A stretch of DNA of 64,000 nucleotides from Bacteroidales bacterium (GCA_017634595.1 JAGBNC010000016.1:124001-188000); one strand, 5' to 3'; shown: positions 50,560-60,270, counted from the stretch's first letter. Notes: generated by a model not told the origin, from the letters alone. A program made the numbers and translations.

Positions 50560-51471
50560 TTATTTGCGATACTTCATTTCGAACAGTCCGTCCTGTCCCT
50601 GGACCAGGAAACGCTTGCACTTGAAGTGTGCCAGGTCTTCCAACTCGCCGGTGGTGCCGAGGCTCATATCCAGCACTTCCACTGGACGCTTGTTCTTGAG
50701 GTCCCATACGAAGAGGTAACTGGGATATTCGGGGGTGCCGAGTCCGGTGGGCATCATGAGCTTGCCTTTCCAAATGCAGAGGCCCTGGCCTATGGTTGCG
50801 TATGCGAGACCATTGTCTTCAACGGTGTAGGTCTCGATGATGTCGTCATTGGTGAATACCACATCACCCTCTGAAATCTTGGGCAGGCGGAACTTTATCA
50901 CGCGGTGCTTGTTGCCTTGTACGTCTTTGTCCTTGGTGGTGTTGCCAAAGCCGTACAGGTACTTGTGCTGACGGTCAACTACCCACTGGAGAGCATAGCC
51001 GAACAGACCGTCGGTATCTTCAAAGTGTATGGTCTGTACGAGCTGGGAACTCTGGAATCCGGGGAGTATGCGCTCCACGAAGAGCACGTCCTTGCGTCCC
51101 TGGTAGGGCTGTTTGTGGCACTGGCTCACATATATGACGGGCATGGGGTCCTTGCGGTCTGCTTTCTCCACGCCGAAAGAGCATACGTTGGAGTGGTTTA
51201 CCGGATCATGGGTGGCGAGGTTGAATTTACCGAGCTTCTCCAGTCGGTCTTTGCCGTCGTATTTCCATACTGTAGCTACTCCGGTGTGCTGAAGGCTTAC
51301 TACATAGTTCTTGTAGCAGTCCATGCCTTGGTAGTTGGCTTTCTCGTAACGTGTAATGTGCCTGTTGGCGAAACTGTCTGTACTCAGCGGTACCGACACG
51401 AAGCCTTTGTTCTGTGCGGACAGACCAAAGCTAAGAGCCAGACCGGCAACGATCAATAAGAATCTTTTCAT
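50560..51471 (-). CDS. Secreted protein of unknown function, beta-propeller-like
   Basis: 303 residues with a signal peptide ending SAQ-N. No known family is recognised. The sequence alternates short strands and turns typical of a beta-propeller: NYVVSLQHTGVATVWKYDG, MPVIYVSQCHK, ALQWVVDRQHKYLYGFGN, GLAYATIGQGLCIWKGKLMM, YLFVWDLKNK, RFLVQGQDGLFEM. Neighbours (an exported nucleoside hydrolase and an esterase) suggest a binding or scavenging role outside the cytoplasm. A large inverted repeat lies upstream and might reduce read-through from the nucleoside-hydrolase gene. Confidence 0.55.
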   Translation of the reverse strand: MKRFLLIVAGLALSFGLSAQNKGFVSVPLSTDSFANRHITRYEKANYQGMDCYKNYVVSLQHTGVATVWKYDGKDRLEKLGKFNLATHDPVNHSNVCSFGVEKADRKDPMPVIYVSQCHKQPYQGRKDVLFVERILPGFQSSQLVQTIHFEDTDGLFGYALQWVVDRQHKYLYGFGNTTKDKDVQGNKHRVIKFRLPKISEGDVVFTNDDIIETYTVEDNGLAYATIGQGLCIWKGKLMMPTGLGTPEYPSYLFVWDLKNKRPVEVLDMSLGTTGELEDLAHFKCKRFLVQGQDGLFEMKYRK

Positions 51472-51486
51472 AGACTAATTATTTCT

Positions 51487-51556
51487 GCATCCTTGACTAT
51501 CCCCCAGGGGCCATAAAACATGGGGAAAAGGCCCCCTGGGGGATAGTCAAGGATGC
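51487..51556. repeat. Large near-perfect inverted repeat (26-27 bp arms)
   Basis: The left arm 51487-51512 and right arm 51530-51556 are complementary over their full length (core CCTTGACTATCCCCCAGGGG), apart from one extra base in the right arm, around a 17-base loop. Such a stem is far longer than a normal intrinsic terminator. It sits between the stop of the nucleoside-hydrolase gene and the start of the unknown secreted gene on the same strand. It may be a strong terminator, an mRNA-processing signal, or a palindromic mobile repeat (REP/MITE-like). Confidence 0.9.
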
Positions 51557-51569
51557 TTATGTAAACGGA

Positions 51570-52931
51570 TTAATGCTGGATTGCCATCAGGCGGAGGTAC
51601 TTGAGGATAGTGTCGCACCACTCCTGGTCACCGGGGAATTGGTAACGGGCGTTGCCCTTGGGGTCGGGAGTAAAGATGGTCTCTCCCTTTGGAGTCAGCT
51701 CCACCCAGCCGCGCTCGGACAAGGTATAGAGGTCGTCACCCTCAACAGCATTGATGACGGCAAGCGGATCCCACATCTTCTGACCGGTATCGCACTGGAT
51801 ATTCTGGTAAACCCACTTGATGGGGTGGATGTCCGTCCAATTCATGTCGGAGATTACAAGCTCGGGATAATAGTTGAGAGGATCGCCTACTTCGCCGGGC
51901 GAGAAGATGATGTCAACCTCCTTGGGCCAGAGTTCGAAGAACTTGAGCGAGAAGTCAATTGCCTGGGTGAAGTTGTAGTCGGGCTCCACGGCCTCACCGA
52001 ATACTCCGCCCATAGTATAGATGGCGTTCACCTTGCTGCGCACCAGCTCTACTCCGTTGAGGGGAGAATACTCGTCCGGACCGGACTGGAGCAGGCGGGA
52101 GAGGGAAGTGACGAAACCTACAGAGGCAATGGTCACGCTGTGGTCGGGCTGCTCGCTGAGGAGCTTGCGGTACAGTTTGTATCCCTCGGGATATTCGTCC
52201 TTGCTCTTGTAGCTCTGCTTGAACATGGGATCTGAATCCTCGGTGCGGGCGTATGCCACGTTGTGATAGGGGATAAATACCTTCGGATCCTTGATGCCGG
52301 CCCTCTCAAGCCCAACGGGTATGTCGGGGTAGCCGTAGAAGTTGTTCATGATGTCCACGGCATCGGCATTGGCCGCGCCCATGCGGTCCACCACCACTCC
52401 GAGGAGCGTGCAACGCTTCATGTCCATGTAGCGGTACAGCAGCATGAGTGCGAAGAGGTCGTCGGTCGAAGAACCCATGTCGCAGTCAAATATGATGCGG
52501 CAGTCTCTCTGCTCGTAGTTGGATTTGACGTTGATACCCTTGGCCACATCGTACACTGTATGCTGGCCGTTGGCGCGTGCAAATGCCACTGCGGCTGCGA
52601 GGCTGTCTTCAGGGAAGCAGCGTGTGGAGTCGAAATAGTACTTTCCGTTCTCGGGATTGTACCATCCGCCCACGAGTCCGTTGTGGGCCCTTGCGTGCTT
52701 TACCACTGCTGGTATGCTCTTCTTGTCGAAACTGTTCTGGGTATCGATATACGACACCATGATGCCCTTGGTGGGCTGCTGCAGGGTGTTAATGTCGAGG
52801 GTAAATCCATCGGGATACATTTGTCCCATGGCCCAGATGACATTGTAAAGCTCTTTGTCGGTAATCTTGTTCTGCGCGGAGGCGGCCACGCCGAGGCACA
52901 GAACGGCGATGGTTAACAATACCTTGCGCAT
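51570..52931 (-). CDS. Exported inosine/uridine-preferring nucleoside hydrolase-like protein
   Basis: 453 residues with a signal peptide (LTIAVLCLGVAASAQ). Residues about 30-140 are an unassigned N-terminal region. Residues about 145-440 are nucleoside-hydrolase-like: IIFDCDMGSSTDDLFALMLLYRY (the calcium-binding Asp cluster, with a two-residue insertion against the usual DxDxGxDD), VGFVTSLSRLLQSG, YTMGGVFG and MWDPLAVINAVEG near the end, with the Asp that completes the metal site. It would split nucleosides or related N-glycosides in the periplasm. It begins 3 bases after the EF-P stop, so the genes are probably co-transcribed. Confidence 0.8.
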   Translation of the reverse strand: MRKVLLTIAVLCLGVAASAQNKITDKELYNVIWAMGQMYPDGFTLDINTLQQPTKGIMVSYIDTQNSFDKKSIPAVVKHARAHNGLVGGWYNPENGKYYFDSTRCFPEDSLAAAVAFARANGQHTVYDVAKGINVKSNYEQRDCRIIFDCDMGSSTDDLFALMLLYRYMDMKRCTLLGVVVDRMGAANADAVDIMNNFYGYPDIPVGLERAGIKDPKVFIPYHNVAYARTEDSDPMFKQSYKSKDEYPEGYKLYRKLLSEQPDHSVTIASVGFVTSLSRLLQSGPDEYSPLNGVELVRSKVNAIYTMGGVFGEAVEPDYNFTQAIDFSLKFFELWPKEVDIIFSPGEVGDPLNYYPELVISDMNWTDIHPIKWVYQNIQCDTGQKMWDPLAVINAVEGDDLYTLSERGWVELTPKGETIFTPDPKGNARYQFPGDQEWCDTILKYLRLMAIQH

Positions 52932-52934
52932 GAC

Positions 52935-53498
52935 TTATACTCTTTGTCCGTAGGAGCGGTCGCTGGTGTTGACGGTAATCTTGTCGCCCTGCTCGATGAA
53001 GAGAGGAACCATGATCTTGGCGCCGGTCTCGAGGGTGACTTCCTTGAGAGCGGAAGTGGAAGCGGTGTTGCCCTTCACTGCGGGCTCGCTGTATGTGACT
53101 TCAAGTGTAACGTATGTAGGAAGCTCGCAGGTGAGGCACTTCTCTTCGCCTACCACGAACATCATCTCCACATGCTGTCCTTCTTTCATGAGGTCGGCAT
53201 TCTCAACCACGTCCTTGGGGAGAAGAATCTGCTCATAGGTCTCTTCGTGCATGAAGTTGAAACCGTCTTCCTCGGCATAGAGGAACTGATAGGGACGGCG
53301 TTCCACTTCGATAGTCTCGATCTTGGCGCCTGCGGTGAAGGTGTTCTCCAGGATGCGGCCGTTCTCGAGATTGCGGAGTTTGGTTTTCACGAAAGCGGGA
53401 CCCTTGCCGGGCTTGACGTGCTGGAACCAAACAATCATACACGGTTTGTCGTTGAATTTCAGGTAAAGACCATTCTTAAAATCTGCTGTTGTTGCCAT
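52935..53498 (-). CDS. efp: Elongation factor P
   Basis: 187 residues. Three beta-barrel (KOW/OB) domains are readable: ADFKNGLYLKFNDKPC and VKPGKGPAF (Lys32 at the loop that reaches the peptidyl-transferase centre), ETIEVERRPYQFLYAEEDGFNFM, and the C-terminal domain AVKGNTASTSALKEVTLETG in outline, then DKITVNTSDRSY. EF-P relieves stalling at polyproline stretches. Length is standard. It is unusual here in being followed within 3 bases by an exported catabolic enzyme gene; I see no promoter between them. Confidence 0.97.
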   Translation of the reverse strand: MATTADFKNGLYLKFNDKPCMIVWFQHVKPGKGPAFVKTKLRNLENGRILENTFTAGAKIETIEVERRPYQFLYAEEDGFNFMHEETYEQILLPKDVVENADLMKEGQHVEMMFVVGEEKCLTCELPTYVTLEVTYSEPAVKGNTASTSALKEVTLETGAKIMVPLFIEQGDKITVNTSDRSYGQRV

Positions 53499-53554
53499 AT
53501 AAATATTATTTAGTGTTAATCGAACAATCCTGCGAATATACTGAATCGCTGGAA

Positions 53555-55513
53555 TTAATGCAAATTTTCGATAAACTTCAAAATAGTACTATAGTACAAC
53601 ATCTGGTTGTCAAATCCTTTGTAGCCGTGGCCTTGGCCCTTCATGACAAGGAACTCCACGGGGGAGCCCTGGCTCTTGAGGGCATCGTATAGCATCTGCG
53701 ATCCGCCTATGTCCACACGGTCGTCATGGTCGCCGTGAATCAGCAGCATGGGGCCGCTTATCTTGTCCACGTGGCTTATGGGGGAGCGGTCCATCAGCTT
53801 GTCCCTCTCGGTCACTGGGTCGCCTGCTTCAAGGTAGTCCCAGTCGGGTATGTTCGAGTGATAGTGCTCCCATATTATGTCGCAGAAACCTGCTACGGCC
53901 ACTCCGAATCCGAAGGGGAATGAGGCTTGAGTGCCGTTGACCTCTCCCGGGAAAGTCATGAGGCGCATAGTTTCATATCCTCCGTGGCTCATGCCGAAGC
54001 ATCCCACTCTTTCCGGGGGTATATTAAGCATCTGGGATACGTAGCGGGCGCAATATATCATGTCTATGGTCTCGTTGCCTCCCAGGTCGTGGTCGTTGAG
54101 GGCCGCGAAGTCCCTGCCGAAGCCGCTCGAGCCCCTGGGCGATGCGCTCAGCACGTACATGCCTGCCGCTGTAAAAATCTGGTGCTCAATGTCGTAGGCG
54201 TTATCCCCGCCGTAAAACGACATGACCATAAGCCTTGCCTTGTCGGCCGGAAGCGGGTTGTCCGGAACCATAAGGTATGCATGAAGCATACGGGTGGAGT
54301 CGGTGGCGGGATCGATGTCGAATGTGGGGATGGACAACTTCTGAGCCCGGGATGCAATCATCGATTCCTTGGTGCTTTGGGGAAGATCCACAATGACTTT
54401 CTGCTCAAGATGGTTATCAGAATAACTAAGTTCCCAAATCTGGAAAAGCAAATCTGTGGCTCCTGCGGTAAAATACAATTTATTTCCGCAGCTGGTTTGG
54501 AAGTTGAGGGTTACAGGATAATAGCTTTGCGTGAGTTCTTTTCCGTCAGGGCTCAAAATACGCACAACGGAGCCTTCGGGGCTTGTGGATACGGCGGCGA
54601 GCAGTTTCTGCTGACCGTCGGTAATCCATTTGGCGTTAATGTCGGCCTTGTAGTCGGTAATCTGACGGGTCACTCCATTGGAACGGTTGTAGCAATACAG
54701 GTTGGCGTATCCTGTCTGGTCCGAAAGGAAATATGCCTCGTCCTCTGAATACCAGGGCGATACCACGGCGCAACCGCTCAGGCTCGCTTCCAGGGTAGGG
54801 TCGGTAATCACCGTGTAGCTTCCGCTCCCGAAGTCAAGATATGCCAGGTTGGTGTGAGTGCGGTTGACGTTCTTGAGTACCGTCAATATGGCGCCGCTGT
54901 TGTCGGGGCTGAACGACACTTCCGACCATGTCATACGGAATTCCGGTATGTCTTCGCACACCAGGCTGTCCTGACCAGTGGCAAGGTCCAGAATATGGAA
55001 CTCGTCCACATGATCGTTCTCGCTCTGGGATGTACGGGCTATGTAGCCGATGAGGCTCTTGTCGTCGTTGAAGCTCCATCCGTAAATATATGGCACATCG
55101 GTGAAGCATTTCATCTGCCCGCTCTTGGGATCAAGACGGTACAGGTCGATTTTCTCATCGTTGGCCTTGTCGCCTATCCAGTACAGGCAGGAGTCTTTGT
55201 CGTTCCACTGCGGGTGCCAGAAATTCTTTGCCGACCAATCTTCATTCGATATGACCTTACCTTTCGATAAGTCGGTACTCTCTGCCAAGTCCAGCATGAG
55301 CATGGGGTTGCCCCCGGTTTGACGCACATAGAACAGCTTGCTGCCGTCGTCCGACAGGTGGAACCCCCAGGTCGAATATGGAAACCCGTTCAGAAAGGCT
55401 CCCACATCCACTTTACGTCCTTCAAAGGTCACTATTCCTTGCTCATAGGAGCAAGAATTGAAAGAGAATGCTGCCATTATCAGCAGCATTCCCGATATAA
55501 ACAATCTTCTCAT
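53555..55513 (-). CDS. S9-family prolyl-oligopeptidase-type lipoprotein
   Basis: 652 residues, lipobox FNSC. The N-terminal ~390 residues form a beta-propeller (repeats with NFWHPQWNDKDSCLYWIGD, WYSEDEAYFLSDQTGYANLY in outline). The C-terminal ~250 residues are an alpha/beta hydrolase with the S9 triad: Ser in GCFGMSHGGYE, Asp in HGDHDDRVDI and His in GQGHGYKGF. It would hydrolyse peptides at the outer membrane or in the periplasm. It directly follows SusD (stop and start adjacent), so this SusCD system may import peptides (inference). The 56 bases before the EF-P gene contain no clear terminator. Confidence 0.88.
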   Translation of the reverse strand: MRRLFISGMLLIMAAFSFNSCSYEQGIVTFEGRKVDVGAFLNGFPYSTWGFHLSDDGSKLFYVRQTGGNPMLMLDLAESTDLSKGKVISNEDWSAKNFWHPQWNDKDSCLYWIGDKANDEKIDLYRLDPKSGQMKCFTDVPYIYGWSFNDDKSLIGYIARTSQSENDHVDEFHILDLATGQDSLVCEDIPEFRMTWSEVSFSPDNSGAILTVLKNVNRTHTNLAYLDFGSGSYTVITDPTLEASLSGCAVVSPWYSEDEAYFLSDQTGYANLYCYNRSNGVTRQITDYKADINAKWITDGQQKLLAAVSTSPEGSVVRILSPDGKELTQSYYPVTLNFQTSCGNKLYFTAGATDLLFQIWELSYSDNHLEQKVIVDLPQSTKESMIASRAQKLSIPTFDIDPATDSTRMLHAYLMVPDNPLPADKARLMVMSFYGGDNAYDIEHQIFTAAGMYVLSASPRGSSGFGRDFAALNDHDLGGNETIDMIYCARYVSQMLNIPPERVGCFGMSHGGYETMRLMTFPGEVNGTQASFPFGFGVAVAGFCDIIWEHYHSNIPDWDYLEAGDPVTERDKLMDRSPISHVDKISGPMLLIHGDHDDRVDIGGSQMLYDALKSQGSPVEFLVMKGQGHGYKGFDNQMLYYSTILKFIENLH

Positions 55514-57025
55514 TTATTTCCTCCAATATTCGTTTTGGTCGGCGGAAGTGAGAGCTTTGTTGTAAAGCATCTCAATCTGCGGTATGGGGAGCATGAATCG
55601 CGGGCTGTCGGCAGGAAGGCTCTTGACGCTGGCCCAGTGCTCTGCATCTACGGTGCGATCAAGCGGCTGGTGCAGACGTTTGATGTCTTGAAGCCTGAAG
55701 CCCTCGCCGTACAACTCCTTGCGGCGCTCGTAATAAATGTTGTCGTAAGTGGCGGCGGTTGGACTGGCTCCACGGGCAGTCTGGAGGGCGTTCAGCGGTC
55801 CGGCGGCATCGCCTCCCAAATGAGCTTCACACTCGGCTTTGATAAGGTATGCCTCCGCTATACGTGCCAAAGGGAAGTCGGCATCGCCGATGTACAAGTC
55901 CCTGTGGCTGAACTTGCTGGTGAACCATCCGTCAGCGGCGTAGAAATAGAAGGGGAAGAGCTTGCGGCAGTCGCTGTCTTCAAATGAGTCGCGGAAGCGT
56001 TTGGTCCAGCGCACGGTGCTGTATCCGTACAGAGGCTCTTCGAAATAGTTGCTTTCCTGAGGCGTGTCCAGATATTCGATGTCGGCCGGATTGGCCTTGC
56101 CGGTAGCGTCCATATTCACAGCGCTTTTGGCCAGATAGTAGAACGAGGGGATTGACGCGTAGTAGTTGGACGTGGTCTGGTTGAAATTGTAGTACATCAG
56201 CCACTCCACGTTTGGATTCATGAAACCGGACTGATAGTCTGTCTGGCTCATGAGGTTGCTGCCGTCAAAGAGGTTTGATGCTGCTTCACTTGCGTACTTT
56301 GCAGCATTTGAGTAGTCGGCCATGTCAAGATAGGCGCGGGCCATGAACAATGCGCAGCTCTTCGGTGTGAAATAAGCGGCATTGTCGGGGCTGCAGTGCT
56401 CCCTGCCGTAGTCCAAATCTTTGATAATCTGCTCGTAGCAGTCCTTGAGACTGCTGCGCCCGATGGGCTCTGATGAGGCGTCCGCCGGTGAGGTGCGCAG
56501 GATTATTCCTGGACCGTCAGGATTGATTGTATATGTAGGAGCAAAGAGACGGGAGAGCCTCAGGAACATGAAGCCCCTTAGGGCATGCGCCTGGCCAAGT
56601 AGATTCTCCTTGCCGCTTTCTTCGGGCATGTCGGTTACATAGGCAATGATATTGTTGGCTGCGTCAATGCCTTTGTAGTCGTACTGCCAGATGTAGTTGG
56701 AATATCCGAACCACCAAGGGTCGTCTTCAGGTACCTGTGAATATGTATATGAGTACAGGTTCCAGTTGTATGTGTCTATGCCGTAGTTGCCGCTTGTCAT
56801 AAGGGCGTCCTCTCCCATGACCTCCGACATGATGACCTGCAGGGAATTGGTAAGATAGTACCCTATCCACCCTATGCCTCCGTTCAGGGCAGTCTGCGCC
56901 GACTCCACGCTTGAGAATATCTGGACATCGGACACAGCGTTGGACGGAACCGGATTCAAGGTCTCCTTGGAGCAAGATGAAAGCCCCGCCAGAGCCAGGA
57001 ATGCTATGTATATTGTTTTTTTCAT
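55514..57025 (-). CDS. SusD/RagB-family lipoprotein
   Basis: 503 residues, lipobox LSSC. SusD features: KETLNPVPSNAVSDVQIFSS, ALNGGIGWIGYYL, LGQAHALRGFMFLRLSRLFAPTY, SCALFMARAYLDMADY and a C-terminal RRKELYGEGFRLQDIKRL block. It partners the adjacent SusC. Association with an S9 peptidase and no glycoside hydrolase suggests a RagB-like peptide-binding role. Confidence 0.92.
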   Translation of the reverse strand: MKKTIYIAFLALAGLSSCSKETLNPVPSNAVSDVQIFSSVESAQTALNGGIGWIGYYLTNSLQVIMSEVMGEDALMTSGNYGIDTYNWNLYSYTYSQVPEDDPWWFGYSNYIWQYDYKGIDAANNIIAYVTDMPEESGKENLLGQAHALRGFMFLRLSRLFAPTYTINPDGPGIILRTSPADASSEPIGRSSLKDCYEQIIKDLDYGREHCSPDNAAYFTPKSCALFMARAYLDMADYSNAAKYASEAASNLFDGSNLMSQTDYQSGFMNPNVEWLMYYNFNQTTSNYYASIPSFYYLAKSAVNMDATGKANPADIEYLDTPQESNYFEEPLYGYSTVRWTKRFRDSFEDSDCRKLFPFYFYAADGWFTSKFSHRDLYIGDADFPLARIAEAYLIKAECEAHLGGDAAGPLNALQTARGASPTAATYDNIYYERRKELYGEGFRLQDIKRLHQPLDRTVDAEHWASVKSLPADSPRFMLPIPQIEMLYNKALTSADQNEYWRK

Positions 57026-57037
57026 AATCCGATTGTT

Positions 57038-60000
57038 TTAGAAAGTTATGTTCACACCCAAAGTGTAAGTACGGCTCAGCGGAATGTAGTTCGCGTAGGC
57101 GTCGTATCCTCCGATACCGAATATGTCTATATCGTCGTAACCCTTGTAGTTTTTATCGGCAAAGACTGTGAAGAGGTTGTCGGCGTTGATGTAGAACCTT
57201 ACCGCCGACACAATGTCTGACTTCATGAGCAGCCGCCTCGGCAGGCTGTAGGAGAGATTGACATTCTTGAGTTTGATATATGTCGCGTCGTACAGAAAAC
57301 GAGTGCTCGGGGAGTTGCTCTGGTTGTCATTCAAGTTGTAGAACTTGGGCACGTCGGTGCTGGTGTTGGAGGGGGTCCAGGCATTGAGTTCGTCAATATT
57401 GATGTTTTTGCCCGAATTATTGCCCTCGTGCATCATGTTGGCGTACAGACTGTCATAGAATTTGCCGCCCAGATTGTAGTAGAACATGAAAGACAAGTTG
57501 ATGCCCCTCCATGACAGGTTGTTGGAAAGCGAGCCGAATCCCCATGGAGTGGCGCGGCCCTGAGTCTCATAATCGGCAAGGGAATAATTGTTGGTAGTGC
57601 CGTCGCCGAGCTTCCACAGGGGGTCACCGTTGGCGGGGTCTACACCTGCCCATGTGGGCATATAGAATTCATATTGGCTCTCTCCCACCTTCCAGATTTT
57701 CTTGGTGTCTCCCATGATGATGTCGTCATCGCCGGCGAGGTCAAGAATCTTGTCGGAGTTGTATGAGAAGTTGAAATCCAGGTCCCACACAAAATCTTTG
57801 GTCTGAACCGGTGTGGCGTTGATGGCAAATTCTACGCCTCTGTTCCTGACCTTGGCAAGGTTCATCATCACGCTGGTGATTCCGTACGATCCCGGCAGGG
57901 GAAATTCATACAGGAGGGCGTCGGAGGTCTTGTTGAAGAACTCCACTGAGCCGCTGATCCTGTTCTTTATGAATCCGAAGTCGATGCCTATATTGAGCAT
58001 TTTCTGCTTCTCCCATCCCAGCTCTGGATTTGAGAGGCTGGTGTGCCCGAGGCCCGAGTTATATCCATATTGGTAGGTGTCGCTTGCTGTCCACAAGCCA
58101 AGGGATTGATAGCGGTCCAGGCCGGCGTTGTTGCCGGAAGTACCGTAGCTGACGCGCAATTTCAAGTCGCTGATAGCATCAACGTCCTTAAGGAAATCTT
58201 CCTGTTTGATACGCCACGATGCGCCGACGCTGAAGAAGTTACCCCATTTGTTGTCGGCTCCGAACACGGAACTGCCGTCCCGGCGGAAGGATGCTGAGGC
58301 AAAATACTTCTCCATATAACTGTATTCCGCGTGCCCCAGCCAAGATATTAATGCCGCCTGGGTGTACCAGGACGTGATTGACTGTGGTTTATTGGCACCG
58401 GCAAGTTCGGTCAGGAAGTCGAATGCGAAGCCTGTGGCAGTGCCGTCGAAGCGGCTTATTTTGCTCTGCCAGTATTCATAACCGGCCATGGCGGACACAT
58501 TGTGTTTGTCGGCAAAGGTCCGGTTGAAATTCAAGGTGGTGGTGCTTGTGAACATCAAGTCGCTGGTCTGTGTCCTTCCGCCGCGGCCGCCGTAGGCCGG
58601 GCCGTCACCGTGGTACTTGTTCCAATAAAAAATATCGTACACGGAGACATAGTCGGGAGAGAATGTGGTTCTGGCTGTCAGTCCGTCCATGAACTTTACC
58701 TCTGCGTAAAATGATGCAAGCAAGCGTGCCGTATTGGCCTGGTTGGTGTTCATCAGGGGTATTGCCACGGGGTTGAAATCCTTGGATGCCGGATTAGTCC
58801 AGTTGAACTGTTTCTCTCCATTCTCGTCCAGGACGTATGCACCGTTGGAGTCAACCTTATATACAGGCACAGCATTGGGGAAAGAGAGCGCATTGTAGAG
58901 CGGGGAAGCTCCTGCGCTTTGCGAGACCTCGGAATTCTGTGTGGCATATGAGAACACTACATTCACCCCGCCTTTGAGCCAGGGTTTGATGCTGGCGTCA
59001 ATATTGGCCTTACCAGAGTAGCGAGTGTAGCGGGCCGTGGGTGTGGTGCCAGTCTGGTCGAAGTAACCGGCCGAGAAGAAGTAATTAAACTTGTCGGTGC
59101 CGCCCGAGTAGCTGACGTTGTAGTCCTGGGAATAACCTCGTTTCATCACTTCGCTCTGCCAGTCGGTGTCAATGATGTTTTTGGCCCCAGGCACCAGATT
59201 GCCGTTGGCATCGAACGGGACCGCCGTGTTGAACGGGTTCCATGACAGGGTGCCCTGAGCCTGCTCGTTGGCCCAGATGTGATCTTTGCCTTCGCTGGCA
59301 GCAGTCTCCAAATAGCTCTGGTATATCAACTTATAATATTCAGTAGAATTGGCCATCCGGTACTGTGTGGGCACTGCGGACACTCCTGCTGCGGCACTGA
59401 AGTTCACATGACCCTGACCCGCTTTACCGCTCTTGGTGGTGATAATTACCACTCCGTTGGCGGCGCGGGACCCGTAAAGCGAAGCCGCGGCAGCATCTTT
59501 CAGCACGGTTATGGATTCAATGTCCTGAGGATTGATGCTGGACAGGATGCTGGTAGTAGTGTGGGCGTCTTCGGCATTCTTGGAGTAAGCCGTGTTGGTG
59601 GTTGCCACTCCGTCAATCACGTAAAGCGGCTCCGATGAAGCATTGAGCGAGCCGGTACCACGGATGCGGAATGTACTTGCTGCTCCAGGTTGACCGGAGG
59701 CAGTAGAAACCTGAAGCCCGGGGATTTTGCCCTGCAGGACCTGCTCTACGGAGGAAACCGGCTTCTGAGAAAGTTCTTCCGCCCTGACCATGGAGGCCGA
59801 ACCTGAATAGGACGATTTCTTGGCGGTACCGTATGCCACGACAATGGTCTCGTCAAGGAACTCGGAACTCTGGGTCATCTCTACGTTGATGGTGTGCTTG
59901 CCTTGAACGGGGATCTGCACAGTCTCGTAGCCGATGGATGAGAATATCAGCACTCCGTCTGAAGGAGCATTGATGGAGAAGTTGCCGTCATAATCTGATA

Positions 60001-60160
60001 TGACACCGTTGGCGGTGCCACTCAGAACTACGGCGGCCGACGGAACCGCATCGCCAGTCTGGGCGTCGGTGATTTTGCCTTTTACAGTAATGTTCTGGGC
60101 CCAGATGGAAGCGGGAACCAACAACAATACCAAAGACAAAAGAAGCCTAGTTTTTTCCAT
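57038..60160 (-). CDS. SusC/RagA-family TonB-dependent transporter
   Basis: 1040 residues with signal peptide (LVPASIWAQ). A carboxypeptidase-D-like domain (VKGKITDAQTGDAVPSAAVV), then IVVAYGTAKKSSYSGSASMV, the plug (GQPGAASTFRIRGTGSLN, LYVIDGVATTN, TVLKDAAAASLYGSRAANGV) and the barrel ending YTLGVNITF. It is likely a peptide or peptidoglycan-fragment importer given the downstream S9 peptidase (inference). The 110-base leader before it has no convincing -7 box but contains the arms GGATAG and CTATCC around 60195-60220. Confidence 0.95.
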   Translation of the reverse strand: MEKTRLLLSLVLLLVPASIWAQNITVKGKITDAQTGDAVPSAAVVLSGTANGVISDYDGNFSINAPSDGVLIFSSIGYETVQIPVQGKHTINVEMTQSSEFLDETIVVAYGTAKKSSYSGSASMVRAEELSQKPVSSVEQVLQGKIPGLQVSTASGQPGAASTFRIRGTGSLNASSEPLYVIDGVATTNTAYSKNAEDAHTTTSILSSINPQDIESITVLKDAAAASLYGSRAANGVVIITTKSGKAGQGHVNFSAAAGVSAVPTQYRMANSTEYYKLIYQSYLETAASEGKDHIWANEQAQGTLSWNPFNTAVPFDANGNLVPGAKNIIDTDWQSEVMKRGYSQDYNVSYSGGTDKFNYFFSAGYFDQTGTTPTARYTRYSGKANIDASIKPWLKGGVNVVFSYATQNSEVSQSAGASPLYNALSFPNAVPVYKVDSNGAYVLDENGEKQFNWTNPASKDFNPVAIPLMNTNQANTARLLASFYAEVKFMDGLTARTTFSPDYVSVYDIFYWNKYHGDGPAYGGRGGRTQTSDLMFTSTTTLNFNRTFADKHNVSAMAGYEYWQSKISRFDGTATGFAFDFLTELAGANKPQSITSWYTQAALISWLGHAEYSYMEKYFASASFRRDGSSVFGADNKWGNFFSVGASWRIKQEDFLKDVDAISDLKLRVSYGTSGNNAGLDRYQSLGLWTASDTYQYGYNSGLGHTSLSNPELGWEKQKMLNIGIDFGFIKNRISGSVEFFNKTSDALLYEFPLPGSYGITSVMMNLAKVRNRGVEFAINATPVQTKDFVWDLDFNFSYNSDKILDLAGDDDIIMGDTKKIWKVGESQYEFYMPTWAGVDPANGDPLWKLGDGTTNNYSLADYETQGRATPWGFGSLSNNLSWRGINLSFMFYYNLGGKFYDSLYANMMHEGNNSGKNINIDELNAWTPSNTSTDVPKFYNLNDNQSNSPSTRFLYDATYIKLKNVNLSYSLPRRLLMKSDIVSAVRFYINADNLFTVFADKNYKGYDDIDIFGIGGYDAYANYIPLSRTYTLGVNITF

Positions 60161-60270
60161 AAGCTTTTTTGAATTTAATTAAACTAAAATGTGGATAGGA
60201 TTATATACACTACTATCCGCCTGGAGCTAACCTTCTCCTGACGGCCTCTGCACAAAAACAGTGAATTAAA

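Noticed and set aside
53586-53597. Perfect palindrome GTACTATAGTAC
   Set aside because: It lies within the 3' end of the S9 peptidase gene, far from a promoter, and its similarity to operator site 1 is only partial.
60161-60270. Search for a promoter and operator before the second SusC gene
   Set aside because: No TAnnTTTG box or tandem operator was found, so the promoter is undefined, and this SusCD locus is not part of the operator regulon.
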